The notes under the pieces were generated by a model. It was not told the DNA's origin and made no database searches. It was given only the letters and a program-made list of their open reading frames with translations. Shown one piece after another: positions 1 to 8,229 of a DNA stretch of 64,000 bases; positions within the stretch are counted from its first letter, which is position 1, and every line of letters starts with the position of its first letter. Source of the DNA: Candidatus Geocrenenecus huangii (GTDB lineage: Archaea; Thermoproteota; Nitrososphaeria_A; Caldarchaeales; Wolframiiraptoraceae); assembly GCA_023268155.1 (NCBI GenBank), contig JALNKM010000003.1, positions 1 to 64,000 on the forward strand, in the 5' to 3' direction. The position numbers and the translations under genes are program-made.

Positions 1-1894
1 CATCTCATAAAATCTTTCAATTCTCTTTATGAGATTCTCTACATGTTTCTGAGAAACTTGATAACTAGCGCTAGAATATTCTTTCAATTCTCTTTATGAG
101 ATTCAGCCCCGCCTAATGCTCTCTCATCTATGCGGTGTTTTGCTTTTACTTTCAATTCTCTTTATGAGATTCGTAAACTTTCTTGGAACGGTTAACCTTG
201 TAAGAGAAATGCTCTTTCAATTCTCTTTATGAGATTCTGTCCACACAAGCAGAAGATGAGGGAGAGGTTCCCAGAGATCTTTCAATTCTCTTTATGAGAT
301 TCTAGAAGCATACACGGGGAGATAGATGAAGATGAAAAAGTTACTTTCAATTCTCTTTATGAGATTCAGGAAACGTGAAGATACTGGTTACAGGTGGCAC
401 TGGGTTCATAGCTTTCAATTCTCTTTATGAGATTCGGCTGAAAACAAATGTCCACACCACTAATAGACATAAGTTCACCTTTCAATTCTCTTTATGAGAT
501 TCATGACAGGTATGATGAGTGCAATGGCTGGTGCTGTAGGGTGATACTTTCAATTCTCTTTATGAGATTCATTAGGCAGTTGTTTATTTTTATGCTTGGG
601 ACAGGCTTTTCCTTTCAATTCTCTTTATGAGATTCTGAGTTTCCAGTAGGGCCACAGGGTGAGAAGATAAAACTACCTTTCAATTCTCTTTATGAGATTC
701 TTTTTTGATTTTTCTCTTTCGTATGAAGGATGAAGTTCTTTCAATTCTCTTTATGAGATTCTTGTTAAGCCTCAGGATAGACCGCATGTGGCCAGTGTGT
801 TCGCCTTTCAATTCTCTTTATGAGATTCACATATTGTATTTGGATGGGAAGCTAATTGTTGTGGATAAGACTTTCAATTCTCTTTATGAGATTCGTTGAG
901 CTTGAAGCTGATCATACCGTACTAATGCTTTATGTTACTTTCAATTCTCTTTATGAGATTCAAGTAGCCAGAGTTTCTACATTTCAGCAAAAAGTCGCAG
1001 AAGCTTTCAATTCTCTTTATGAGATTCCCGTCGAATTAAAACTTCTGAATCGCGTTGAAAAAATTTTCTTTCAATTCTCTTTATGAGATTCTAGTTGAAT
1101 TGGAAAAGGAGTTTCCGACTGCTGTGAAGGTTTACTTTCAATTCTCTTTATGAGATTCACTACAGTCGATAGAAAGATAGCTGAGAGGTTTGCTGATAGC
1201 GCTTTCAATTCTCTTTATGAGATTCAACAAGTTGAGCCGGGCGATGAGGTAGAGGTAACTTGGAACTTTCAATTCTCTTTATGAGATTCTGGAGGACAAA
1301 ACATGGCCAGAGCCGTCTATGAAACGCTATACTTTCAATTCTCTTTATGAGATTCTTGAGACTAATGTTAACACGTGAAAACGTGAAGGAGAAACTCAAA
1401 CAAGTCTTTCAATTCTCTTTATGAGATTCTGACAGAGACGTCAAGAACGTGGAAAAAGCTTGAGGATCTAAACTTTCAATTCTCTTTATGAGATTCTTTA
1501 TTACCTTGACTCATCTATGGCGAGGGAGCTAATAAAAAGCTTTCAATTCTCTTTATGAGATTCGTAGATAAACTGCATGGGTTAGAAGTTAAACCAGAAC
1601 ATCTACTTTCAATTCTCTTTATGAGATTCGAGACAGCGAAAATAAAACAGGAAGAAAAGACCATAAAAATAATCTTTCAATTCTCTTTATGAGATTCAGC
1701 TTTTCGCAGGTAAAGGATTTCTGAGCAGACTTTACGCCTTTCAATTCTCTTTATGAGATTCGGTGTATGAAAAAGCTAGGTCTGAGGCAAGGAGGATAGC
1801 TAGAACTTTCAATTCTCTTTATGAGATTCGAGGACAGATTTAAGGCCAAACTACCTAGTAACATATATTACTTTCAATTCTCTTTATGAGATTC
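1..1894 (-). CRISPR. CRISPR array, 29 repeats, open at left edge
   Basis: A 24-nt repeat occurs 29 times without a visible mismatch, first at 14-37 and last at 1871-1894. The 28 complete spacers are 37-50 nt, mostly 40-44; the longest is 1356-1405 and the shortest 701-737. Read on the minus strand the repeat begins GAATCTCATA and ends ATTGAAAG, the usual 3' end of archaeal type I-A/III repeats that gives the 8-nt crRNA 5' handle. I therefore infer transcription from right to left, with the leader after 1894 and the newest spacer at 1830-1870. The array continues beyond the left edge. No cas gene is in the window, so the effector type cannot be read directly. Short ORFs called across this region are only repeat read-through. 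Confidence 0.98.
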
Positions 1895-2060
1895 CGAGCT
1901 CTTTTCAGGGTTTTTAAGCCTTGTCTAGGCGTTCTAGATTCTAAATCTTTGAATAATCCCTTACTCGGGAATTCGTATTTAAGTGAATATGGGGGATTAA
2001 TAAGCATTACGTAATACGGCATAATAAAGTAATACTCTTGTAGATTATCAGTAGCAGAGT
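1895..2060 (-). promoter_or_regulatory. Probable CRISPR leader
   Basis: This AT-rich, gene-free stretch borders the repeat end that should be leader-proximal if the array is read on the minus strand. Two minus-strand TATA-like elements are visible: CTTAAAAA at about 1911-1918 and CTTAAATAC at about 1975-1983. Either could drive the array. The assignment as leader rests on repeat orientation and is inference; the same gap also holds the promoter of the plus-strand gene at 2095. Confidence 0.6.
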
Positions 2061-2094
2061 TTATTATAGAAGCATCCTGTACATTTCTCGCTCC

Positions 2095-2817
2095 ATGATT
2101 TATTTTGTTGGTACGTCGGGGTGGTCGTACTCCTGGAACTTGGAGGGAAGTTTCGATTGGTACGTTAAGTGCTCCCGTCTAAATGCAGTCGAGCTTAACA
2201 TGAGCTTCTACCGTTACCCATATCCAAACATGATAAGTTCATGGGCTTCAAAAGGTAGGACGATTAGATGGGCCATCAAAGTCAACAGACTCATAACCCA
2301 TGTTTTCAAATTCGATCAAAGAGCTTACGAGTTCTGGCAGAAATTCTATAATCTCTTTACATCACTTGACCCCCATGTGGATTTCTACTTGTTCCAGCTC
2401 CCACCCTCGATAACGCCGAAGTCGATTAGAATAATTGAGAAATTCATTGAAAGAGTAAGTCTAGGAAAGAGGTTCGCTCTCGAAGTTAGAAATATGAAGT
2501 GGTTCGATAGAGCTTTCATAGATTGGGCTTCGGACCTCGAATTGACCTGGGTTAGTATAGACTCACCTGATTTCCCAATAGACATCTATAATACTAATGG
2601 TATAGTATATGAGAGGATGCATGGTAGAACAGGCTGGTATTCACATCACTATACAGACCAAGAGTTAACCGACGTAGCAGAGAGAATCAAGAAAGCAGAT
2701 CCCGAGAAAGCCTACATATTCTTCAACAACGACCATGCAATGTTGGAGAATGCGAGAAGAATGCTAGAGATATTATCTACTTCAGAGCTAAGTAATTTTC
2801 AAGCAGGGAAAACTTGA
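2095..2817 (+). CDS. DUF72 family TIM-barrel protein
   Basis: This 240-residue protein has the DUF72 pattern: an N-terminal strand with GTSGWSYSW, the segment LNAVELNMSFYRYP, then RWAIKVNRLITH and a C-terminal stretch ending YIFFNNDHAM. DUF72 proteins are predicted metal-binding TIM barrels of unproven function, sometimes linked to nucleic-acid or stress processes. The ATG at 2095 lies about 26 nt after a TATA-like TTTATTATA at 2060-2068, so the mRNA would have almost no leader. It is the gene next to the CRISPR array but no sequence feature ties it to CRISPR. A second, divergent DUF72 copy is at 52283-53044. Confidence 0.9.
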   Translation: MIYFVGTSGWSYSWNLEGSFDWYVKCSRLNAVELNMSFYRYPYPNMISSWASKGRTIRWAIKVNRLITHVFKFDQRAYEFWQKFYNLFTSLDPHVDFYLFQLPPSITPKSIRIIEKFIERVSLGKRFALEVRNMKWFDRAFIDWASDLELTWVSIDSPDFPIDIYNTNGIVYERMHGRTGWYSHHYTDQELTDVAERIKKADPEKAYIFFNNDHAMLENARRMLEILSTSELSNFQAGKT

Positions 2818-2886
2818 CCATATAAGATCAAGAAGAAACTGCTTCTCCATCTCTATATTTATCTATAAGCCAATACTCTGAAATGA

Positions 2887-3369
2887 ATGATACATATGGG
2901 TAATAATGAATTTCTTCTCCTCAAGAAATTCCTAGACGACAACGGTGTAGTATATAGAGTATATGAGCATGAGCCAGTCTACACTTCTGAGCAGGCTGCA
3001 AGAGTCAGAAGAGTAGAGTTGAAGACTGGAGTTAAAGCCCTCATCATTAAAACGCCTGATGAGAGATTTATTCTAGGACTAGTAGCCGCTGATAGAAAAA
3101 TCGACCTAGCAAAACTTGCAAAGATAGTAGGAGTTAAGAAACTTAAGCTTGCAACACCCATAGAGGTCCTGGAGAAGACTGGCTGCGAGATTGGGTCAGT
3201 ACACCCCTTCGGAAACCTATATAATCTACAAACATATCTCGATAGATCTGTATTAGAAAATACTTGGGTCAACTTCAACGCAGGCTTACATACAGTTTCA
3301 ATACATATGAAGACTGAAGACTTGGTGAGGCTTGTTAAGCCAGTTATAGCTGATTTCTCAAAAGAATAG
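2887..3369 (+). CDS. YbaK/ProX-type aminoacyl-tRNA deacylase domain protein
   Basis: The 160-residue product matches the YbaK/EbsC fold, single-domain relatives of the prolyl-tRNA synthetase editing domain that hydrolyse mischarged aminoacyl-tRNAs in trans. Visible family features are the N-terminal VVYRVYEHEPVYTSEQAA, the lysine in TGVKALIIKT that usually contacts the tRNA end, and GCEIGSVHPFGN near the middle. Substrate specificity (Ala-, Cys- or Pro-tRNA) cannot be read from sequence. Two starts are possible, ATG 2887 and ATG 2896; I keep the longer. It stands alone between DUF72 and a convergent CDF transporter gene. Confidence 0.88.
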   Translation: MIHMGNNEFLLLKKFLDDNGVVYRVYEHEPVYTSEQAARVRRVELKTGVKALIIKTPDERFILGLVAADRKIDLAKLAKIVGVKKLKLATPIEVLEKTGCEIGSVHPFGNLYNLQTYLDRSVLENTWVNFNAGLHTVSIHMKTEDLVRLVKPVIADFSKE

Positions 3370-3423
3370 CTACTTATCTTGAGATTCTCCTCATTCCATT
3401 TTTCTCGCCTCTTTAATTGTGTT

Positions 3424-4332
3424 CTATGTTTTTGCCGTCTTACTCTGTTTGATCTTTCCAGCTTCACGTTTCTCGGATTCGGGTTCTACATGTATTATCA
3501 TGTTTACCTCTGGAAGACGGTGTCTTATCTCTTCTTCTAGATGATCTGCGATATCATGTGCTTCTTTTACGGTCATGTTATCATTGACTACGAGATGAAC
3601 CTCAGAGAATATCATGTTTCCGCTTCTGCGGGTTTTGAGGTCATGATACTCTGTGAAAAAATGCTTATGATCCTCAAGTATCTCACGTAGCTTCCTATCA
3701 GCCTCCTTAGACGCCGGATCAATTAAGTAGTTTGATGATTTTATTATTAATTCGAGCCCCATCTTCATTATGAATATGCTTACGCCTATCGCGAGGATTG
3801 AGTCTATGAAAATGTACCCGGTGAAGTATACGATCCCTAACCCTATCCAGATAGCCATCGAGGATAATACATCTGAAAATAAGTGTTTAGCATCTCCCTC
3901 GAAGGCGGGCGAACTCTTTATCTTAGATTCTTTTAGAAGCCTGTATGCTATTCCAGAATTTACTCCGCCCGCTATTATAGATGTAATAATTGCGACATCA
4001 AGTGAGTGAAGTTCAGTTGGATTAAAGATCCTATTGTAAGCAGTGTATAAGAGGAATATCGAGGCGATAACTATTAATATACCTTCTATCAATCTAGAAA
4101 CTTCTTCTATCTTCTGGTGACCGTATTGGTGACTTTCGTCAGGAGGTTTCACTGAAACATAAATTGTGAAGAACATTATACTTGAAGCAGCGATATTTAT
4201 AATTGATTCGAGAGCGTCAGATAGTAAAGCAACAGAATTCGAGATAAGGTATGCGATAAGTTTTATGCAAAAAACGATTACCCCGCCTGCGACGGTAACT
4301 GCCGCGACTGTAATCTTCTCCACTATTCTCAA
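3424..4332 (-). CDS. Cation diffusion facilitator (CDF) metal exporter
   Basis: This 302-residue membrane protein belongs to the CDF family, which exports Zn2+, Fe2+, Mn2+ or similar ions in exchange for protons. About six transmembrane segments fill residues 1-200. TM2 carries SDALES and TM5 carries HLFSDVLSS, the His-x3-Asp pair of the membrane metal site. The C-terminal cytoplasmic domain has TRRSGNMIFSEVHLVV and ends HVEPE, typical of the dimerising metal-sensing domain. A charged tail follows. The gene is monocistronic and convergent with the YbaK gene. Ion specificity is unknown. Confidence 0.93.
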   Translation of the reverse strand: MRIVEKITVAAVTVAGGVIVFCIKLIAYLISNSVALLSDALESIINIAASSIMFFTIYVSVKPPDESHQYGHQKIEEVSRLIEGILIVIASIFLLYTAYNRIFNPTELHSLDVAIITSIIAGGVNSGIAYRLLKESKIKSSPAFEGDAKHLFSDVLSSMAIWIGLGIVYFTGYIFIDSILAIGVSIFIMKMGLELIIKSSNYLIDPASKEADRKLREILEDHKHFFTEYHDLKTRRSGNMIFSEVHLVVNDNMTVKEAHDIADHLEEEIRHRLPEVNMIIHVEPESEKREAGKIKQSKTAKT

Positions 4333-4666
4333 AATATGGTGCAGGAAGGTTTCTCATAAGGATTTACATAAACCAGAATTAAGAACAACGAGAATTACTA
4401 TCGCAGGACCGAGCAGAAAAAATAACCTTCACCTAAAGTGTAGAAAATATTTTGGGAGTGGCCAGAATGCTTGCTCAATACGAAGGTAAATAAGGATAGT
4501 TTAAGATTAGTTCGAGGTTCTTATAGAGAAGGAAACGGTAGATTATCCTCAATGAGGGAATAGGATACTACGATAATTGAAGAAAATAGGTTACTCGAAA
4601 GAGTATCTATAAAGCATAGATACTCTTCGAGTCTTTTGTAGGAAGTTGGGATAGGGGAGGGGGTGG
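4333..4666. other. Intergenic region with a long hairpin
   Basis: No convincing gene was found. A near-perfect inverted repeat lies at 4593-4610 and 4616-4632: the right arm ATAGATACTCTTCGAGT pairs with the left arm except for one extra A, around a 5-nt loop. It sits about 25 nt before the Shine-Dalgarno sequence of the following plus-strand gene. A weak TATA-like TTCTTATAG at about 4519-4527 would place the hairpin inside that gene's 5' leader. The left end of the region must also hold the promoter of the minus-strand CDF gene. Confidence 0.6.
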
Positions 4667-5215
4667 ATCATTAATAAGCCTCGACCTGTTATTAAACTAT
4701 GGGTTGGAAACGCTATCGAGGTTACAGGCATATTGGGGGGAATCCTTCTAATCGCCTCTCTTGATCTTGTAGTTCACCCTCTACTCAAGATCCTGATACT
4801 ATTTTTGTCTTGGTTTTGCTTCTGGTATTTTCCTCATTGCCTAGCTCATTATCTTGTTGGAAGAATGCTCGGGATAAAGTTCCTATACTACTTCGTCGGA
4901 AGGTCTAGCCTCATAAAAATGAATCTACCAATAATCACGTCAGTATTGCAGATCTTTCCAGTTCTCGGGATAAAGGTTGAGAAAGATTCTATGTTTAAGG
5001 TATCTAGAAAGAAATCGGCGGCAATGTATGCTTCAGGAGTTATAGCCTCCATGTTATTCCCCCTGATACCATTCGTGTACTCATTAAAACATATGGATCA
5101 TCTCATCACAGTCTTAGTCGGTATCATGACGTTTGGTAACATAGTATTTACAATATACTTCAGTTCTAAGATAGGAGATTTCTCCAAAGCATTGAAAGTT
5201 CTCCGTCAAAAATAA
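4667..5215 (+). CDS. Small polytopic membrane protein of unknown function
   Basis: The product has four or five hydrophobic segments. One contains FPHCLAHYLVG, which resembles an M50-type His-x3-His helix, but no second acidic motif is visible, so protease activity is not claimed. The only ordinary start is TTG 4733, which has no Shine-Dalgarno site and discards a plausible coding stretch (INKPRPVIKLWVGNAIEVTG). The frame is open back to a stop at 4652, and GGAGG at 4656-4660 sits 6 nt before ATC 4667 and 9 nt before ATT 4670. I give the longer form; the start is uncertain. The 3' end overlaps the convergent CPBP gene by 102 nt. Confidence 0.6.
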   Translation: MINKPRPVIKLWVGNAIEVTGILGGILLIASLDLVVHPLLKILILFLSWFCFWYFPHCLAHYLVGRMLGIKFLYYFVGRSSLIKMNLPIITSVLQIFPVLGIKVEKDSMFKVSRKKSAAMYASGVIASMLFPLIPFVYSLKHMDHLITVLVGIMTFGNIVFTIYFSSKIGDFSKALKVLRQK

Positions 5216-6058
5216 ATGAGCTATACTTCCTTTTTTCAACCGCCTATACACCATTAACATGATCAGCGAAGTCGTAGTCCAGGAAAATATTGCTATAGGT
5301 CCTAGACCAGCTATCTCTCTCGGCAAAACCGTTATCAATATCGTCAAGCCCCATAGAGCATTAATCGCACCATGTAGAGATGCTGCAGGAAGAATGCTTG
5401 ACGAGACCTTTCTGATGACTGAATGAGGTATAGAAGCAGAGATCGTGAATAAGGTGAATAACAGTGTGCCCACGAATCTGTTTTCAGGATAATTAAATCC
5501 TAGGAGGATTATCGCCGGCGCATGCCATATACCCCAAACCAACCCAACGATTAAAGAAGCCGTAACAAAATTTAGACCAAGAGATTCAAGTTTCCGTTGT
5601 AGAAATCCCCTCCAACCTATCTCTTCCCCCACGGCAAATAATGCATTCAAGGTTGTTGATGCAATATAAGCGTTAATAATTGTGAGTAGTATAATGGTTG
5701 AAGCGCTTAGTGAGGCTGACTGTACTGTTTGCTTGATAGAATCAAATGAAAATACTCCTATAGAGTAGACCACTATTAAGTAGATTGAGAATGTTAGAAA
5801 AGTTATCAAGGGGGCCACAAAATACAGGTAAAATACTGGCCTGCTGATCTTTAATGAGTTCTTCACTTCGCTCCATCCACCGACAATATAGGTTGAGAAT
5901 GCGGGTGTATACATTCGGAGAAAACCCCAGACCAGTATTGATGAACCATTCAATGATATCAGACCAATGTAGAATACATAGTCAACTAGAGATGCTAGGA
6001 GAATAGCTGTAAGAGAGAAATATAAGATATCTTTAATGTTTGTTAGATTCATATTCAC
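5114..6058 (-). CDS. CPBP-family (CAAX-type) intramembrane metalloprotease
   Basis: This 314-residue polytopic protein carries the CPBP/ABI motifs: EEIGWRGFL (Glu145, Glu146, Arg150), WGIWHAP with His179, and SLHGAINALWG later. The glutamates and histidines form the catalytic site in the family. Relatives process prenylated proteins or peptides, or act in self-protection; the substrate here is unknown. The last 30-odd residues, after YRRLKK, look unlike a membrane-protease tail and are encoded antisense to the end of the neighbouring plus-strand gene, so they may be read-through beyond an ancestral stop. Confidence 0.88.
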   Translation of the reverse strand: MNMNLTNIKDILYFSLTAILLASLVDYVFYIGLISLNGSSILVWGFLRMYTPAFSTYIVGGWSEVKNSLKISRPVFYLYFVAPLITFLTFSIYLIVVYSIGVFSFDSIKQTVQSASLSASTIILLTIINAYIASTTLNALFAVGEEIGWRGFLQRKLESLGLNFVTASLIVGLVWGIWHAPAIILLGFNYPENRFVGTLLFTLFTISASIPHSVIRKVSSSILPAASLHGAINALWGLTILITVLPREIAGLGPIAIFSWTTTSLIMLMVYRRLKKGSIAHLFLTENFQCFGEISYLRTEVYCKYYVTKRHDTD

Positions 6059-6177
6059 TCCGTCATCCCATGATTCTCGGTGGATAGTAAGAACTGGTTT
6101 TGATATAACTATTATGTTGGTAGACGAGGATCACGAGCTAGACTGCTCTGCTCGTCCTCCACCTAGAAAGAAATATT

Positions 6178-6186
6178 CTTTTTAAC
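6178..6186 (+). promoter_or_regulatory. TATA box of the S27e-aIF2alpha operon
   Basis: CTTTTTAAC at 6178-6186 predicts initiation near 6208. That places the start at ATG 6227 downstream of a normal short leader, and argues against the GTG at 6197. Confidence 0.5.
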
Positions 6187-6226
6187 TACCTTGTAAGTGA
6201 AGTTTACTAGAGTAGGGTGGGAAGAG

Positions 6227-6427
6227 ATGGAGACAGAATGGTCTAGGCTGATACTTAAACCCAGGTCCGCCTTCCTGCTAGTTCAATGTAATGAATGTGG
6301 GCATAGGCAAACAGTCTTCGACCATGCGAAAACTGAAGTCTATTGCCAGGTATGCGGAGCTATCCTAGCCAAGCCAAGAGGCGGGAAAGCGGAGATCCTG
6401 GGTAAGGTGGTCGAATCATATGGCTGA
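6227..6427 (+). CDS. rps27e: Ribosomal protein S27e
   Basis: The zinc-ribbon pattern VQCNECG, then VYCQVCG, flanked by RSAFLLVQ and GAILAKPRGGKAEI, identifies the archaeal/eukaryotic small-subunit protein S27e. From ATG 6227 the protein has 66 residues, the normal family length. A GTG at 6197 would add ten residues, but ATG 6227 follows GGTGGGAAGAG and fits the TATA position. The stop overlaps the aIF2-alpha start by 8 nt. The order S27e, aIF2-alpha, Nop10, PAC2 is conserved in many archaea and indicates one translation-related operon. Confidence 0.96.
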   Translation: METEWSRLILKPRSAFLLVQCNECGHRQTVFDHAKTEVYCQVCGAILAKPRGGKAEILGKVVESYG

Positions 6428-7211
6428 ATTCATTGAAAAAGATGCACCTTCAATAGGAGAAGTGGTCGTCGGAGTAGTAAAGGGTGTAGAGAGATTTGGA
6501 GCATACGTAGAGCTTATAGATTACCCTGGATGGGAAGGGTTCGTCCACATATCTGAAATCTCTCTTAAATGGATAAGAAACATAAGAGATTACTTAAGGG
6601 AAGGACAGAAAGAAGTCTTCAAGATTCTTAGAACAAACCCTCATCTACATCAAGTTGATCTTTCCCTTAGAAGAGTTGAGAAAAATGAAAGAGATCAGAA
6701 GATACTTGAATTAAAGAGAAAGCAGAAAGTCCAACGTGTTCTAAATCTACTGTCTGAGAGGACGAGCATGAGTGGAGAAGAATTAAGTAAGGTGATCATC
6801 GAACCTGCTCGAGAAAGAGGGTTACAACTCTATGACGTCTTCTTGGATATGGTTGAAAACAACTCCGTACCCGAATGGCTTAAGCTCGAAGGTAATCTAA
6901 TCAATAAATTGATAGAGCTAGTAAAACAAGAAATAAAGATGAAGAAAGTATCCGTAAAGAAGGACTTAGTATTAATATGCAGGAAAGGGGATGGAGTCGA
7001 ACATATTAGGAGAGCCATAGAGGAAGCTTTGAAAATAGTTGGAAGAGGCGAATCTGCCAGCATAACAACTAAAGGTTCTCCCAGGTATTTGCTGAGAGTT
7101 GAAGCCGATACTGAAGAGAAAGCTGTAGAGCTGCTTCGGCAGATTGCGGATAAATGTATAGGTATTATTAGAGAATGTGGTGGAGAAGGAAGCTTAGTGG
7201 AAGAATCTTGA
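6420..7211 (+). CDS. Translation initiation factor aIF2 alpha subunit
   Basis: The 263-residue protein has an N-terminal S1/OB domain (GEVVVGVVKGVERFGAYVEL, then GFVHISEIS), a helical middle domain and a C-terminal alpha-beta domain with ITTKGSPRYLLRVEA, the full architecture of archaeal eIF2 alpha. With beta and gamma it forms the factor that delivers initiator Met-tRNA to the small subunit. The family serine region is VHISEISLKWIRNI. It overlaps S27e upstream and its stop TGA overlaps the TTG start of nop10, so the genes are translationally coupled. Confidence 0.97.
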   Translation: MAEFIEKDAPSIGEVVVGVVKGVERFGAYVELIDYPGWEGFVHISEISLKWIRNIRDYLREGQKEVFKILRTNPHLHQVDLSLRRVEKNERDQKILELKRKQKVQRVLNLLSERTSMSGEELSKVIIEPARERGLQLYDVFLDMVENNSVPEWLKLEGNLINKLIELVKQEIKMKKVSVKKDLVLICRKGDGVEHIRRAIEEALKIVGRGESASITTKGSPRYLLRVEADTEEKAVELLRQIADKCIGIIRECGGEGSLVEES

Positions 7212-7423
7212 AGACTCTTATAAATAAATGCATTCAATGTGGACAATACACTATGAGGAGGGATTCCTGCCCTTATTGTGGTGGGGAGGTAAAGTCAGCT
7301 CATCCTCCTAACATATCTCTAGAGAGCAGGTATCTAGACCTAATCTTAAAGATTAGGAGAAAGAGATTTAATAACGAGGAAGCATCCATATGGGGTGAGA
7401 AAGATGATTCACGAGAACACTAG
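7208..7423 (+). CDS. nop10: H/ACA RNP protein Nop10
   Basis: CIQCGQYTM, CPYCGG and AHPPNISLESRY are the Nop10 zinc ribbon and linker. Nop10 binds Cbf5 in the pseudouridylating H/ACA ribonucleoprotein. I place the start at TTG 7208, overlapping the aIF2-alpha stop; a GTG at 7175 would add eleven residues inside the upstream gene. At 71 residues it is a little longer than the usual 55-60 because of a charged C-terminal tail (KIRRKRFNNEEASIWGEKDD), which overlaps the beginning of the PAC2 gene. Confidence 0.93.
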   Translation: MKTLINKCIQCGQYTMRRDSCPYCGGEVKSAHPPNISLESRYLDLILKIRRKRFNNEEASIWGEKDDSREH

Positions 7424-8204
7424 ATGGAGATTCAAGCAACTCGAAGATATAAGGATAATTCTAAATGAAGAAGGAGAGAAAGCAGAACTAAGTGGTTCAA
7501 CCCTTATTGAGTCTTCTCCCAGCCCAGGTGCAGCAGGGTTCATTGCTCTATCTCATTTAATCGAGTTCCTCCGCCCAGTGAAGATAGGTGAAGTAAGGTC
7601 TCCACACTTCCCTCAAGTAAGCATAGTTAATGATGAAGGATTAGCCAGCCAGCCTAAAATAGAATTATACTTTTATGATAAAGATGTTAAGCTTCTCATA
7701 ATGTTGAGGAACTTCCCGATAGAAAGTAATGAGGGAAGCTATCTAGTTGCAAGAAAGCTCTACGAATTCTTTAAGGCTAAAGGAGTTAAAGCATACTATC
7801 TTCTCTCAAGCTCAAGAATACTGGGAGAATCCAACGTATATGTAGCTTCTACAAGCATCGACAACGCTAAGAGACTGATCGAGGCAGGAGCCAAGCTCTC
7901 TCCGAACTTGGATACGCTGCCTATAGACAGGTTCGGCGCATACATGCTTTCATTCTTTGCGAGGAACGGTGATATGGCGCTCATATTAATATCGGAAGTT
8001 TACTCATACCTACCTGACCCTGCTGCTGCAAAACGTTTACTGGAAGTCTTGTCTAAAGCATTAAAACTTAAGATCGATATGGAGAAACTTGATATAGAGA
8101 TTCAGAAACAGAGGAAGCTGATAGAAGAATTCCAGAAAGGATTTGGAGAGATACTTCCAGGAAAAGAAGAGCAACCTAGTAGAGAACCTTATTACATTGG
8201 CTGA
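7404..8204 (+). CDS. PAC2-family proteasome assembly chaperone-like protein
   Basis: The 266-residue product shows the PAC2/COG1938 pattern: SSPSPGAAGFIALSHLIEFL near the N terminus, EVRSPHFPQVSIV, then a Rossmann-like core and a helical C-terminal region. Eukaryotic PAC2 helps assemble the proteasome alpha ring; archaeal homologues are presumed chaperones. The start may be GTG 7395 or ATG 7404; I use the ATG. It closes the S27e operon, a position also seen in other archaea. A T-rich stretch at 8207-8219 could terminate the unit before the convergent aglB. Confidence 0.92.
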   Translation: MIHENTRWRFKQLEDIRIILNEEGEKAELSGSTLIESSPSPGAAGFIALSHLIEFLRPVKIGEVRSPHFPQVSIVNDEGLASQPKIELYFYDKDVKLLIMLRNFPIESNEGSYLVARKLYEFFKAKGVKAYYLLSSSRILGESNVYVASTSIDNAKRLIEAGAKLSPNLDTLPIDRFGAYMLSFFARNGDMALILISEVYSYLPDPAAAKRLLEVLSKALKLKIDMEKLDIEIQKQRKLIEEFQKGFGEILPGKEEQPSREPYYIG

Positions 8205-8229
8205 GAATTGTTTTCCCTTTAGAAAAAAT

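Noticed and set aside
448-1399. Open reading frames of 60-76 codons across the array
   Set aside because: They are created by in-frame read-through of the CRISPR repeat, which adds the same peptide in each copy; none has a promoter or ribosome site.
6120-6165. GACGAG...CTCGTC inverted repeat upstream of S27e as a regulatory RNA
   Set aside because: The stem is only six clean pairs around a long irregular loop, and lies upstream of the predicted transcript start.
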